Shown here piece after piece: positions 12,990 to 25,416 of a stretch of DNA of 64,000 bases; within the stretch, counting starts at the first letter, position 1, and each line of letters begins with the position of its first letter. Under the pieces are notes generated by a model. The model was not told the DNA's origin. It was given only the letters and a program-made list of their open reading frames with translations, and made no database searches. This DNA is from Acanthochromis polyacanthus (Eukaryota > Chordata > Actinopteri > Pomacentridae), in assembly GCF_021347895.1 (NCBI RefSeq), contig NC_067122.1, positions 10,095,983-10,159,982 on the forward strand. Reading direction: 5' to 3'. The position numbers and the translations under genes are program-made.

Positions 12990-13145
12990 ATGTCTACCTC
13001 AGGTCTGCTTCGACACATGGCTGTGGGTGGATCAGGCAGCTCAGACCCGTGGCCCTTCACTTATGAGCTGGCCTCCAACCACCAGGCCATCCTGTCCTCC
13101 CAGGAGGATACAGACCTCAGGACTGACTGGATGGAACAATCTTAA
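12990..13145 (+). CDS. Small GC3-rich open frame, possible exon
   Basis: Not recognised. The frame runs 51 codons from ATG at 12990 to TAA at 13143, with readable segments such as SSDPWPFTYELASNHQ and SQEDTDLRTDWMEQS. From 13005 onward about two thirds of codons end in G or C, unlike the AT-rich surroundings, and serine, aspartate and glutamate are frequent. TCTACCTCAG ends at 13002, giving an acceptor-like boundary if this is a terminal exon rather than an independent ORF. The bases just before the ATG (TTCA) are a weak start context, which favours an exon or repeat-derived fragment. It could also be a piece of an unrecognised retroelement. Confidence 0.3.
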   Translation: MSTSGLLRHMAVGGSGSSDPWPFTYELASNHQAILSSQEDTDLRTDWMEQS

Positions 13146-13281
13146 GGGTCCGGGAAGACCATCACAAGAGAAAGAGCAGGATTGAAATGACAGGTGCACA
13201 GGTCCATGCCACTTGGGGCTGCTCACTTTCCTTTTATGTGCTGCATCATAGGCCTTTCTTCTGTATGTCTGAGCTCAAGGC

Positions 13282-13311
<30 letters not shown>
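13282..13311. repeat. (TG)n microsatellite
   Basis: About 15 uninterrupted TG units. Open frames across it are low-complexity artefacts. Confidence 0.95.
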
Positions 13312-13313
<2 letters not shown>

Positions 13314-13353
13314 ACAGTGTGTTTCTCTGTGTGTGCTGCACTTGTGTTTTTCT

Positions 13354-13440
13354 TGAGGAAGGGGCATCCGGTAAAGTTTCCAGTAGAAGTCACGCAGCAG
13401 ATCAGCTGGATCCTTTCTGGAAGTGAATAAATAATAAGCA
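13354..13440 (+). repeat. SINE/LINE tail fragment
   Basis: The segment AAGGGGCATCCGGTAAAG followed by CAGCAGATCAGCTGG and an AATAAATAATAAGC end resembles the 3' tail shared by DANA-like SINEs and related LINEs in fish. No head is present, so it would be 5'-truncated. Assigned from memory. Confidence 0.35.
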
Positions 13441-13534
13441 TTAGTTCAAGGGATAAAACGAAACTGAGGCAGTCGACGGACTAGAGAAAGCACGGCAGGC
13501 TGTTCTGGAAGGTGAATGATTTTCTGGACAAATA

Positions 13535-13740
13535 GAAATTAGACTTAGATGACTTTATCAATCCCTGGAGGGAAATGAAATTGTTACAGCAGCATGGATA
13601 TTCAATAAAGGGGTAAACAATAAGACAACACAGAATATTAGGGTATAAAGTGAAAGTAAAAATAATATAAAATCAATAAATAATAGAAATCAAGTGAAAT
13701 AAGATAAAAAAAATATATATAACATGGAAAACATCAACAG
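13535..13740 (-). repeat. Dispersed fish repeat fragment
   Basis: GACTTTATCAATCCCTGGAG followed by GAAATTGTTACAGCAG and an A-rich, AATAAA-containing tract resembles a dispersed fish repeat usually seen as 'ACTTTATTGATCCC...GGGAAATT'. The element class is not known to me. The A-rich tract to about 13740 may be part of it or local low complexity. Confidence 0.4.
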
Positions 13741-16283
13741 AATATACAGGAGTGACAGAGTGTAATGAGAATGTGTAGATGTGCAAATGAAACAGCTAAA
13801 ATGAACTACATGTGTGAAAATGACAACAGCAAACTTGATTCTTTTCACTTGTTCATCGTTGTGCACATTTATTGCTGAGTCACTTTCTCCACGTCTGCAC
13901 TAAACATAAACCAGCTTCAACCTCTGGCGAATGGCGACATAATTCTCTTGTCTGATCAGGTTCTAACCACCATTTAAACAGAACACTGACAAATGTGCCA
14001 TAAATGTGCCTCAATTAACATGAGATGACAGTAAGAGAAAGCAACATTTAATTACATGCTGTGCTCGTTCTCCTTCCAGAGGAGTTATTGCCTTTTATGT
14101 GCAATAAAGAAAAGGCAAAAACAAACAAATGAAACTTGAGCTGTAAACAGATGCAGCGTTTCATTCTGTGGTTTTACAAATGAACAAGCTCTGTGGAGCA
14201 AAATCTCCTCGTAAATGTGAAACTGAACATATCTTCCTGTCAATCAAATATCATCGATGCCTGCATGTTGAATATCGATGAATGTACAGAATGAATGATG
14301 TAGATTCTGAGCACATGAAGTGTTCTGTGTCCTTCTAAAAGGATGAATAATGCGTTCGACCCATAAGTAGCCTTTGTTTCAGCTAACGTCCAGTCGAGCC
14401 CGCCCCTTTTCACTTATTCTCCAGCAAAACCATTAAGGATAAGACATCATTTCTGCCCTTTTTCCCCGATAGTGCCTCTTTTGAAAAACCATTATCACAC
14501 TGCTAGAGAATGTTGTAGAAATTCCATGAGTGAAAAAGGTCAAAAAGGAGATCACGGAAATGAAGTGAACCATGGACATTATGGAAGCCATTAAGAGCAG
14601 AACATTGTGGGTTTAAATGGAAACCAAAAGATGATCCTGCACCACGATGACTGATGGATCTTTTAATACGCAGACTAATATCTGATTAAATGTATTCAGT
14701 TATACCAAAGGTTGGTTAACTCTAAAAATGTTGCACACACAGTTGTTCAGCAGCAATGTATTTTAGCTGAGAACGACTCACTGAAGCGCTTCAATTATTT
14801 GTTAACATACTTGTAATTTTCTTTGTTAGGTGCAATTTCTAAAAGGATTAAATGGTTATTCATGTGTGTTGTTTTTTTTTCCTGTAAAAGACAGAAAAAT
14901 TACATACCTGAGTTTAGTGTGAGTTTTTTTTTGTCACATTAACTTGTCTAAACTAAATTTTAGTCATTGATTTATTCAATTTTGTGTTTTTTTTGTCAAA
15001 TTAGATTAAAAATCAATGTCAAAATTAAGGAATCATATATACAGATTAAATCAAAGCTTCAAACATACGCATATCAAAACATAAAACGTCTACATATCTG
15101 TTCTTAAATTATCTTATAGAATAAATATTGCGCATGATTTATACAAGCCAGCAATATTTCACCTTGCAGACTTGCAGGTCATTGCATTTTCCCTGAACCA
15201 AACACACAGGTCTGCTTTTGGTCATTAAACAGCACTGGTAGCAGCTGGCGTTGATGGAATTTACCCAAAGGAGGTGTTCGACATCTTGAGGAAAAATCCA
15301 CACAGGTTGTGATTAAGATTCTCAGCCCAGCAGTGTGAAACTGTCCTCCTTATATCTGATATCTGATAAGGTCTCTGCATCAGCTAGTTGCAGTAACAAA
15401 ACTCTTGAAATGGAAAATTTACCTTCTGGATGCCACCTAGCTTCTGTGGGTATCTGTGTGTGCTATCACTACAGCGGCATCTGAGTGTTATTTCAATTTG
15501 GCCAGTTACTGTGTTGATGTTCAGAAATCATTAACACCTCCGTGCCTCTGTCTTGGCCACGACCAAACAATTATATATATTGCTAATTCACTGTGCAATT
15601 TCCAAGAAAACGATAAAGATATTTGTCGCCAGTTCTTAGTGTGAAGCTCAGCTTTTGCTGCTGCCAGCCCCTCTGTAAACCTTGGCAGGGTACACGCTGC
15701 CATTTGCCTCCTCTAATGCAGGAGGACTTGTCAGCTGCTGCTTTTCATTTGACAGTGGGGAGTTTCTCTGGGAGAGTGCTTCACATGTGGAGGTTCCTGC
15801 TATTTCCCCACACCATTTACCTCTACTTTGAGTCATGACAAAGTGAGCAGCTTACACAAGTCTTTCCTGAATCATCACTTCTCCCCCAGTTTTGGAACTC
15901 CCTGCCTCAGACTGCAGCCAAATCAGTAGAATCATCCTGAAAATGTGTGTTTATTTGCACATCACTGCTTTTAATATAGTTTTGTAGATTGGCTTATTTT
16001 TTTATATTCATATACTGTATATCCAAAAATACATTGACCAAACAGTATAAATCTGCTGTTACACCAGAGTGAATGCATTGCTGTTATTGGTCACAGTGCA
16101 TATTTTGTTAGACGACGCTGATTGTGAAACAGCCTGATAATGACTTAAAATACTTAAATATGTATTATTTCTGCTTTTATTAGATAATGGCTGCGGCTGC
16201 TTTTGAATAGTTATTCTGATTGTTGGACTGAGAAGACACAACAACATACTGGCCAAGGATTTGACTAAACAATGATTGTAGCT
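13741..16283. other. Noncoding stretch, no gene recognised
   Basis: AT-rich with scattered T-runs (14870-14885, 14985-14993). 14340-14480 contains a few CpGs. Open frames at 15456-15838 overlap one another on both strands and have no domain support. Confidence 0.55.
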
Positions 16284-16299
16284 TGATCACTAGTGATCA
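16284..16299. repeat. 16-bp perfect palindrome
   Basis: TGATCACTAGTGATCA is its own reverse complement and lies about 30 bp before the minus-strand SINE. It may be chance or a dimeric binding site. Confidence 0.6.
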
Positions 16300-16330
16300 G
16301 TCATACAAGTAGAATAATTTGTACTGAACC

Positions 16331-16645
16331 TCCATCCATTCTCTATACACCGCTTTTTCCCAGCTGACTCGGGCGAAGGCAGGGAACACCCTGGACAGGT
16401 CGCCAGTCCGTCGCAGGGCTACATATACAGACAAACAATCACACTCACATTCACACCTACGGGCAATTTAGAGTGATCAATTAACCTCAGCATATTTTTG
16501 GACTGTGGGAGGAAGCCGGAGTACCCGGAGAAAACCCACGCATGCACAGGGAGAACATGCAAACTCCATGCAGAAAGATCCCAGACCCAGGCCGGGATTT
16601 GAACCGGGGATCCTCTTGCTGCAAGGCGAAAATGCTAACCACTAA
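16331..16645 (-). mobile_element. V-SINE/DANA-like SINE copy, near full length
   Basis: The reverse complement reads head to tail like the copy at 9964-10290 and is better preserved. Box B is intact (GGTTCAAATCC, read on the minus strand near 16600). The core follows (GCATGTTCTCCCTGTGC, then GTGGGTTTTCTCCGGGTAC), then CCCGTAGGTGTGAATGTGAG, then the CCTGTCCAGGGTGTTCCC tail, ending near GGATGGAGG. The head stops at about 16645 in TTAGTGGTTAGC, so its outermost few bases may be missing. Confidence 0.8.
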
Positions 16646-19600
16646 AAACATTCTAATAAAAGATACTAGGGAGATGCTTATTCAGTGATAACCTCTTTTT
16701 ATGGCTATACTTCTCATCACAAATTATTTCTTACTTAAATGGGAATTATTGTTTACTAAACCTGGTCAGATACTGAAAACTGTGCAATAAACACATGGTA
16801 TACTAGTGGTTGGGAACAAACTTTCATGTTAGTTAGTTCCTGTATGATTACCACCTCATGTCTGATAACCCATTGAGTTTATTTTTCATGATGAAGCTGC
16901 AATCTTGGGTCTAACTACAGTATTGAAATTACTATTAAAACAATAAAGATACTTAAATAAGCCCAAGTTATAATAAACTAGATTTTTTTTTAGTTTAGCG
17001 GAAGAAAAGCACAAAATATTTTTGATGCTTCCTTTCTCATTGAATGCATTCACGCTTCTGCAGAGCAGTACTCCAATAATACAGTTAAGTACTCTAAACA
17101 CTCAAGTGAACCTATTATCTAACAGGCGGTTCTTCACTTGTACGTCTGCTGAAGCTCCCTTTATTGAACACCATAGAGAAATTCAATTTAAAGCTCCTTA
17201 GCATCTGCATTTTTTCCCCCACTGTGGGGAAAAAAGCAGCATCACCACACTAACAGGTGAAGGGAAGAGCCAATCAGTTGGTTTCCCGGCACCTGTGCAG
17301 CCTCGACTTAATTGAGATGGGTCTCAATGACGGAGCATTAGGTCGTCTTGACATGCTTTGCTTGGTGATAATTCTGTGTTGTTTGCCAGGCGGACAGCAA
17401 CCCAGTCACGTAATTGTAACCACAGTCATTCTCCCCAGCACCGTAACAGTGCACTGGCCCATGATGCATTATCACATTAAAGCCATTGATCATGTCTGTG
17501 CAAATCAATCTAGTTTGGAAATTTAATCTGTGAGCCTGGTGGCCTGGGACAAGGGCAAACCTGCAGCAGGTTTAAACATATTAGTTATGTGTGTCTATTA
17601 AAGTTTAATGGTCATGGAAGCTATTATATGGCCCTATGCTTCTTTTAGTCAGCTGTTATTGTGTACATGTGTCACCCTGTGATGCCCTGCAGCCAAATGT
17701 TCCAAAGGAACCCATAAGGAGACATTAGAGAGTCTGTGTTTGCCAGGTGCTTTCATTTTGTTCACTTTTCTGCCATTATGAAACATATAGCGCAGAAGCT
17801 GGGTTTTATTGCAAGAACACTATTTATTTAGTTTCATTAGACTGAGCACAGTGGTTGCTTATCTCATGTCCGCTGCTAATACGAAGATGAAAGATTTATT
17901 GATGCTGTGCTATCATAGTAACCACAATTTTTTTACTTCACATGCAAACATATTTGCATTAAATCCACAGGTTCCTCATATCTTTGGAGTATCGAAGCTC
18001 GAGTCACTCAAAGAAAATTTCATCATCACCAGTATTCTTTTTTTTCTTTCTTTCTTTGAAGTAAACCCAAACTTTTCTCCAAGCCCATATTATTTCTGAA
18101 CAAAATCATAACAGAGTGTGAAATTACCCTGAGGCCCTTACTGTCTGTGTTCTGGGACTGAGCAAGCGTTTGAGGGCACTGGTGCATTCTGAATGGCTGC
18201 ATGCTGGGCCTGTGCCATCTCTGAGGATTACATGAATTAGAATAAGGTTTGCCGAAGATATCCTGAACACTGGAGAAAATTCACACAATAAGTGTTTTTA
18301 CTCAGAGGGTGCATTTCAGTCCAGAGTGGTTGCACATGCCAAGCAGTCAGATGGAAGACAAATGAGAGATTATACAATGTACAACACCTGAAAAGACTCT
18401 TTGCCTAACAAAGCTCACTGGGGTGTCATACTGTGTGTGATATCCTAGCTTTTTTATTAGATAGGAAGCTGCAGCTGCCCTCGAAATCCCTTAAACTAGC
18501 CTGGGCACTTTGTTCAGATGTTCATTGAAACGAACATGATTGTTAGGGGACAATTGTTTCATCCTTTAATACTCACACAAGTCGTATCTTAAAAGTTTGA
18601 TGCCTGTCCTTATCTGAACGTGTTCCTGTTGCCAGCTCCTTTCCATTACACTAATTATCAAGTTATAGCTTGTTTCATTGCTAAAAAAAAGGAAATGTGG
18701 CAATAAGAAATTATAGTTTTAAGGAGGGTTCTTGTCAGCAACGTCCTGGAGTTTCTTCTGGTTTCTTGGCAAACTCAGAAACAGCAAGACTTAGTGTTTA
18801 TACCCTCAGACAGAGCCAGACTATCTCTACGGGAGTGGAGATTTTCTCAAACTTTTGGCAACAAAGTAAATGATTGTTCCCCAAAGTGCAAAAGTATTGC
18901 TTTAATATCACATTCGGATAGTAATATTGCATGTGTATGTTCAAAAACCTATTCAGATTCTTATCCATCACACAAAGCCATCAGAGCCTCAGCTAGTTCC
19001 AAAATAATTTTGCAGCCTTACAACATTCCCCAACATACGAAGACAAAAAGAGCCAGTTGACATGATCAGAAACATAAATAGAGCAGTTATTTGATATCTA
19101 CAGAATCATAATTTCAACATTATCAGTCATTTTAAGATTCCATAAATATGGTTGTTTAAATGAGAAAGTCTAAATCCACAGAATTGCCTCAAGTTGAGCA
19201 GGTTGCTTGGAACAACCTTGACAAACACTCAGACAATGCATACCTCCAATAGTGTGTCCACTATTCTGTGATATGCAGTTTTGGAAAGCAAACCACTTCT
19301 GCACTCAGATGTACTGGATTCTTTTTAACAAATGCTGTACCTCTCCACCAGGTCTGCAGACAGACAGACCGACAGATGGTAAATGATGAAAGCTGGTCAC
19401 ACTGGTGAAGGTCACGATGCAGAAGTGTATTTTGGAGAATTGGTGCTGCTCACAGCAAATGGAAGCCACACCAGAAATGGATTTGATGTAGTTATTTTTT
19501 CCTGTTAACTGCACTTTATAATACATTTACTCATAATTAGTTGCCTAAAGTCACTGTGTAGTAATGCATGCACATAATCCAATGTACTAAATCTATAATG

Positions 19601-21920
19601 TCAATTCAAGTACTCTATGAACATCTCAAGCCCAAAAGTTGGAAAACTAACTTCCATCAAAAGTCTAATAGTTGACAATGTCCTTAAAGAATATAAAATC
19701 TATTACCATTCTGTGCAGGAAAGTGTGACGTGCATATTTCTGTTTGTTGCAATCTTTTGAATTGCATTCTACTGTGATTATTAAGCGTAAGTGGATCCTG
19801 CATCATGATCACGTCTCTACGTATCTCAGTCAAAGCTGATACAGACATGATAAGTAGAGGCTCGTGTGCTTTGCAAATATGCACAGTATCTATCGAGTAC
19901 ATATAAAACAAAACCGACAGTATCTCTGTGAATTCCCTGTCATTATGGGAAAACTATCTTACTGTGCTCCAGACCTACAAAAAAAAAAGAAAAAAAAAAC
20001 AGACAGAGAGCAGAAGGCTTGGGGGCTGATAAGGACTGCCACTGGTATTGTAGCCAAGCTAATTAGCCAAAAGGAAATTGGGCTCTAGTCCATATCAGTT
20101 AGCTCCAGAGAAGCCAATCTCCCAGGGACCCCTCAAGGTGAACAGCAACGCTACTGGCTGCCTGACATTGACAGCCATGATAGCTAAGTGGGTTCAAGTG
20201 AAATTTGGAAGTAAACAAAGTATTCCCCCTTTTTGTACCTCCTATCCAGTGTGCCAGCAAAGTAGTTTCTCTCAGTTACAGTTCTTAACAATATCATTAC
20301 ATCATTTAATCATCAACAAAATATAATAGTGTGTCAAAGCACAACCACCATGTCTTTTTGGCATTTTACAACCCTTGCATTTTGTCATACGATTACTATG
20401 ATCTGGATGACTGTCTAGGATTAACAAGTGCATTGTTCAACAGTCAGTTTTTGTTGTTGTTGTTGTTGTTGTTGTTTTTTACCCATGCAGTTAAGGTAAT
20501 TTCTCTTTGCTCAGAAATAGTTTTTTTTCTTAGAAAATGTTTTGACACAACAAACTAGCAAACAAGTTAAGACCACATGAGGGAATAAACGCAATGCTGA
20601 TGGGCAGTCTGTGCTTTATTCCTTCTATTATATAATATATTTCATTTAGTTTATTTTATTTGCATACACATGGAACTGGAAGAATGAAAGAAATGCAAAT
20701 TTTTGCAAGCGAGACAAAGACCCAGGGGGCTTTTAAAAACACTTCACAACAAAGGAAATTCATGTATTATGCTCACAAATAGTGACACTAGTGAATTGGA
20801 CATCAGTAACCCAATCATGGGAGTCTGGGAGCTGCAAGACACTCAGGGGAGTGGAGGGGGGTTGTTGTTCTTCTGTGAAGTAAGCCTTGGATATCAAAAG
20901 TCTCAACACCAAAAGAAAAAAAGCAAATCAATATGGCTTGATCAACAAGCCTTTCAACCCCCTGCAGATATAGTGTAGTCATTCTGTGTCATGGGTGAGT
21001 TAATATTGTACTTTTTTGCTTCTTGAAGGAGAGAAAATGTGGTAGTGCTTTGCTGTTGGGTGCACCTCCATGCAAGGTCCTGAACCAGCTGGGAGAGTGC
21101 CTTCCCTTCCAGCTATTCAGCTAAATTTGGACTGTGGCAGAAGCATTGTGGAACAGCTGTAACTCAGTGCTTCTTGGCACACAAACCCTCAAGAAGTGCT
21201 TGTTAAACGAATTCATTTAAGGGAGTGGGACCAGCTTAAGATGCACAATAAGGATCAGTTCTTGTTTTCTAAACCCCACCAAACAGCTGAATATAAATGC
21301 TGCTTCCCCAACGGAAAATTCAATATGTTAGAAGCCAAACAGGGCAGAACTATATTCATGAACTGTGGAGTATATATCATTTCAGGCATCTGAGTGTTGA
21401 CATTTTAGTATGCGTCAGAATTGTAGATTTTTTTTCTCTTCAACTTTAGGCTTGTGCAAGAGTGAAAATGTACTGAGATGTCATTACAGAATGCGTGGCC
21501 GACAATAATAGGGTGTTAAGCTTGTAAAATGAATTGAAAGAGGAGGAATGGAGATCCTCTGCCAACATATATGAATTAATTGGGCTGTGACAAGTGAGCT
21601 GTAGTAATTCCAGGAATTTCAAAGATCTTTTCTTTGATGTATGTCATTTCCCAGCAGCCCAGTCTAATAGACAGAGTATTATTACTGGTCATAGATGACC
21701 AATCTATGCTTTATTGGACCTGCACATAACGCACCAAATGCACTACACTAAAGCACATTATTAATTTGCAATACGACCTCTCATGTGGAAATCCTGTAAA
21801 TGAGGTTGGCAAAGTATGACTGGTTTGTCAGGATAGCAGTGGTCTGCATTAAATGTACATCCGAAAATATCTTTTTTGAGTTATTGCCTATATGTTTTAG
21901 TTTAGTGTATACTTTCAAAG
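16646..21920. other. Long noncoding stretch, no gene recognised
   Basis: 17250-17530 is less AT-rich with balanced composition and homeobox-type ATTA motifs, so it could be a conserved noncoding element. A (TTTC)n tract lies near 18040-18057. A mixed A-run is at 19979-19999 and a (TTG)n run at 20452-20475. None of the open frames (for example 18794-19060, 20703-20978) shows a domain. Confidence 0.5.
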
Positions 21921-22083
21921 ATCAGTGTATCTGTATAGCACTTTACTATACCTGAAAGATACCCAAAGTGCTTTACATGATACGTCACATTCACCCATTC
22001 ACACACTGATGGCGGAAGCTGCCATGCAAGGTGCTAACCACGACCCACCAGGAGCAATTAGGGGTTCGGTGTCTTGCTCAGGG
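21921..22083 (+). repeat. Dispersed fish repeat fragment
   Basis: The segment runs from GTATAGCACTTTACTATACC through CACATTCACCCATTCACACA and GCTGCCATGCAAGGTGC to GGTTCGGTGTCTTGCTCAGG. This order is a frequent dispersed repeat in fish genomes, though I cannot name its class. The tail after 'CTTGCTCAGG' is missing. A related head fragment is at about 1911-1960. Confidence 0.6.
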
Positions 22084-24117
22084 TTTGTAGAAATATAATA
22101 TAGTATTCATAAATCTGATTTCATTCATGTGCAATCACCTGTATATATGAATCGTTGTGTTTTCGTTAGCTTAGAATGAGCCCTTCATGTGTAACTAGGG
22201 AGCGGGTTCTCATCCGTGGATGTTTACAACAGAAGCCCAGTACAGACAAACCAAACACTTCCTTCTTCAGTGTTTTTCATATAAAAGAGGCAGGTTCAAC
22301 TACATGCTCAGGGAGGGAGGAATAAGGAGACGGTGTTCAGTCTGTTGCAACCTGCTGCATCACCTCTAGGTGCCACTAAATCTTCCACACTCGTCTTTCA
22401 AAGCTGGCAGTGTTGTAATCCCTCCAATAAGAAGCAACACTTTCAGTTTGACAAGAGAGCAGACAGTTTCCATGTCACATTCTTACTAGTTTTGATGGAT
22501 ATATGCTGCATGAACATTTAAGTAAGCATGCCATGGCCTTCCATAAACATTTAGAAAACATAATGGGTACATTCAACAGTGGGGGTGTTTTCAATCTTGC
22601 CTCCTCCAGGAAATGGAGCCCGTTTGCCAACTCTCTCTGGCTCCCTGTGTCTCATTTGACATTGGCATGCTCTCAAACGCATCTCATCGGGATCATACAT
22701 TTCTATTCTGTTTCTATTATAAGATCCTTTAGCTGCAATTAAGCCTTTAAAGCAAACAAAGCGGTCGTGACTGAAAATCCCTGTACTCAGAAGTGTTTGT
22801 TGAGGAACCATCGCTGTCATTCACAAATGTCCTATCCCTTCACTTTACATATGTATTCTAATCATGCTAGTTTCCAGTTCGAGGACTGTGAGCAGATTTT
22901 GATTATGAGCCCAATTTCGTTTGCCCTCAATAACTTTAGAAAACCAGGATAAATCTCTTTAATAGTTTATTTTTTTGCTGTGGTATCATTGCATTGAATG
23001 GTCCATTGGTCACTATTATGTGTCCAGACTTGTTGAGTGTAATATCTTAAAAGCTAATGGTTGGATTTCCATTACATCTGATACAGCTAACATAATGAAT
23101 CCTAATGTATTTTGGTGATCCTGTGACTTTTCCTCTAGAACAAGCTTTGGCTTTTGTGGTTTTGAATGAAACAGTGATTATCTGAGCTTCCACGGCATTT
23201 TATTTCCCCAATTTATGGAATATCATTGTTTTATTAGCTTGTTGTTAATGCTAATAAACAAATGCTGGCATGTGAAATGAATTATTCATGTGGTGTCATG
23301 GTATGCCATATGCTTTCTCGGCATCGCTGTTTTAGAATTGTCATTGTGGAAATGTTAGTACACTGTTATTAACGTTTAGCTCTTTGCTATGCCTACATAC
23401 ATCTCACAGCACCACTAGCATGGCCCGAAGGTCTTGCTCATTTTCTGTTTTCTTTCAGTCACTGTACGATTATTTTTCATATTACCATTAATATTACTAT
23501 GAATGTTAAGTCACTCTACAGTGTTGAAACCACCAACTTTTCTGAAAATTCTCAGTTATAGGAAGCAAATTATCTCCGTGTCATTGCTGGAAAAGGCACT
23601 GTCCATTTCTTTACACATAAATCAAATTCATGGTTTGTTTATGTAAGCATGTCTGGTCTTGCGTTGCTGTCTATGTTTGTTTTCTGTTGTTGCTGTGCAT
23701 GTTCATTGCTGCCTTTCGATATCTAGCAGCATTCAATTACCTTCACACCTGTCACAAAATTAGATGACTCCTTGTTGAAGACGATATGAAGCATGGCGCC
23801 GTTTCTGCTGGGCCATCCATGATCAACATCCTCTGCTGATGATTTTACCCAATTACATTTCAATCACGGGAAGCATGTGTGGGGTATAACAGAAAATTGT
23901 TGCTGATTAGCATAATTCTTTTTATTGAGATTTCATCACCCTGGAGCTCAAGCAAACTAAGCTTACAAAACAACCAGCAGAGCCATTGCTGCGATAAAAT
24001 ACTTCTCAAGCAGCTAAAGAAGAGGGCAACTTGGAATGGGTTTAAAGACGTTCAATTCAAACCACCTGGGCATAGTTATTCTTGGTAGGCCAACCCAGAC
24101 TATGAAAGTTAAAGCCT
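22084..24117. other. Noncoding stretch, no gene recognised
   Basis: No gene or named repeat seen. 22580-22830 has a mildly higher GC content and an 89-codon minus-strand open frame (22551-22820) with no domain and no splice boundaries. Confidence 0.55.
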
Positions 24118-24185
24118 GAATAGTCTTCGCCATTTGGTTAAAAGGGGCCAATGGCATCAGAAGACACAAAAGGCGAAGACTATTC
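24118..24185. repeat. Inverted repeat with 14-bp arms
   Basis: GAATAGTCTTCGCC at 24118-24131 is perfectly complementary to 24172-24185. The 40-base loop contains a second, inner pair (GCCATTTGG with CCAATGGC). It could be a MITE terminus pair or a structured transcript element. Confidence 0.6.
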
Positions 24186-24917
24186 CACGTCAGTGCACAA
24201 CATTTCATGGGAAATATACCTGCAGTTTCAGATGAGGGACTCTCCGCTCGTCTTGGTCTCTTTGTTTCTTCCCCAACTTGTTAAAATTTTAAACAAGCCT
24301 GACAATGCCTGAAAAGCTCAATCTACCATGAAAGGATAGGAAGTGCACAAGATGAATTTGAAAGAGGAAGCCCACAGAGAAATTGAGAGAGAAAAAAAAT
24401 CTATTGTAAAGTAACCATGCATTAGCTGTGTGTATGGGGTATGTTTTGTGTATGTGCGAGAGAGCCCGATAGATGCATATAGGGAGGAAGCAAAAGGAGT
24501 CACACAGTTTAGAAATGACACTTCACCCACTCAACTTACCAACGACAGAAAAAGGCTTTCAAAAAGTGTTTCTTAAACTACATTCTTGCACACAGTAGCT
24601 AAAAACAATGTGAATGCCTTTGTTTATTGATCCAAAAATCCCATTTCACAATTTGATAGGCATCCAGTCCAACTGAACAAATACAATATGCACTGGTGCA
24701 GAACACTTTGGATCAGTTATTGAACCTGTGAGCATAGAAATAAATATAGAAGAATCAGGGATCTGGAAAATGATTAGCCAGTCAGTTATACTGGGTGAAA
24801 GACTAACTCCCCCCTGCCATAGAAACATCAGAAGATGAATAAGCAACTATCAAAGGAATGCTGAGAGTGATGGCCTTTGGTTTTCATTTTTGAATCACAG
24901 ACTGAAAAATGGAATGA
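24186..24917. other. Noncoding stretch, no gene recognised
   Basis: No repeat or coding feature is recognised. Open frames at 24318-24530 (-) and 24646-24846 (-) are short and featureless. Confidence 0.5.
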
Positions 24918-25416
24918 CATACTGTACTGTGACAAGGTTTTAGGTACTTTATGTGTTTAGGTTATTATCCATCACACACTACCATTTGGGAGGCATTTTA
25001 CTGGTCCCGGATTCATTCTGCAGCATGACAAACATACAGCCAGAGCCATAAAGAACTGTCTTCAGTGGGAAGCAGAGCCCTGCAACAGATGGCACGGCAC
25101 CAACAGAGGCCTGATCTTAATTTCACTGCATCACTCTGGGATTACATGAAGAGACAGAAGCAATTGAGACAGCCTAAACCAACAGAACAACTGTGGTTTT
25201 CCAAGATGACTGAACAACTTATCTGCTAAATACTTCACAAGACTGGATGAAAGTGTACCTCAAAGAATTGGGGCTGTTTTTATGACAAGGGACAGTCATG
25301 TGAAACACCGATTACATTTTTTTTGTCTGTTTTACCTGTGTTAACTGCTAAATATATTAAAGACACTATTTTTTCCATTTACTCTTTTTAATGTATAAAA
25401 CCTTTGATTATTGCAG
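24918..25416 (+). mobile_element. Internally deleted Tc1 element relic
   Basis: A degraded Tc1-type terminus (ATACTGTACTGTGACAAGG ... TTTTAGGTAC) is followed within about 60 bp by sequence from the transposase catalytic region, so most of the 5' coding half is deleted. The far end (about 25400-25416, AAAACCTTTGATTATTGCA) resembles the opposite terminus but is decayed. Ends are approximate. Confidence 0.65.
24985..25312 (+). pseudogene. Tc1-like transposase C-terminal fragment
   Basis: Part of a DDE transposase in two frames. First comes GPGFILQHDKHTARAIKN, the second-aspartate block, which has lost residues between D and KHTA. After a frameshift comes PDLNFTASLWDYMKRQK, where the family has a glutamate in place of the A of 'NFTA'. 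A last block, SVPQRIGAV, lies in a third frame. The first aspartate region is absent. The fragment cannot be functional. The family is distinct from the one at 26288, judged by the WDYMKRQK and QLRQPKPTEQLW segments. Confidence 0.75.

Noticed and set aside
13187..13441. Cysteine/valine-rich frames on both strands
   Set aside because: Produced by the TG microsatellite at 13282-13311.
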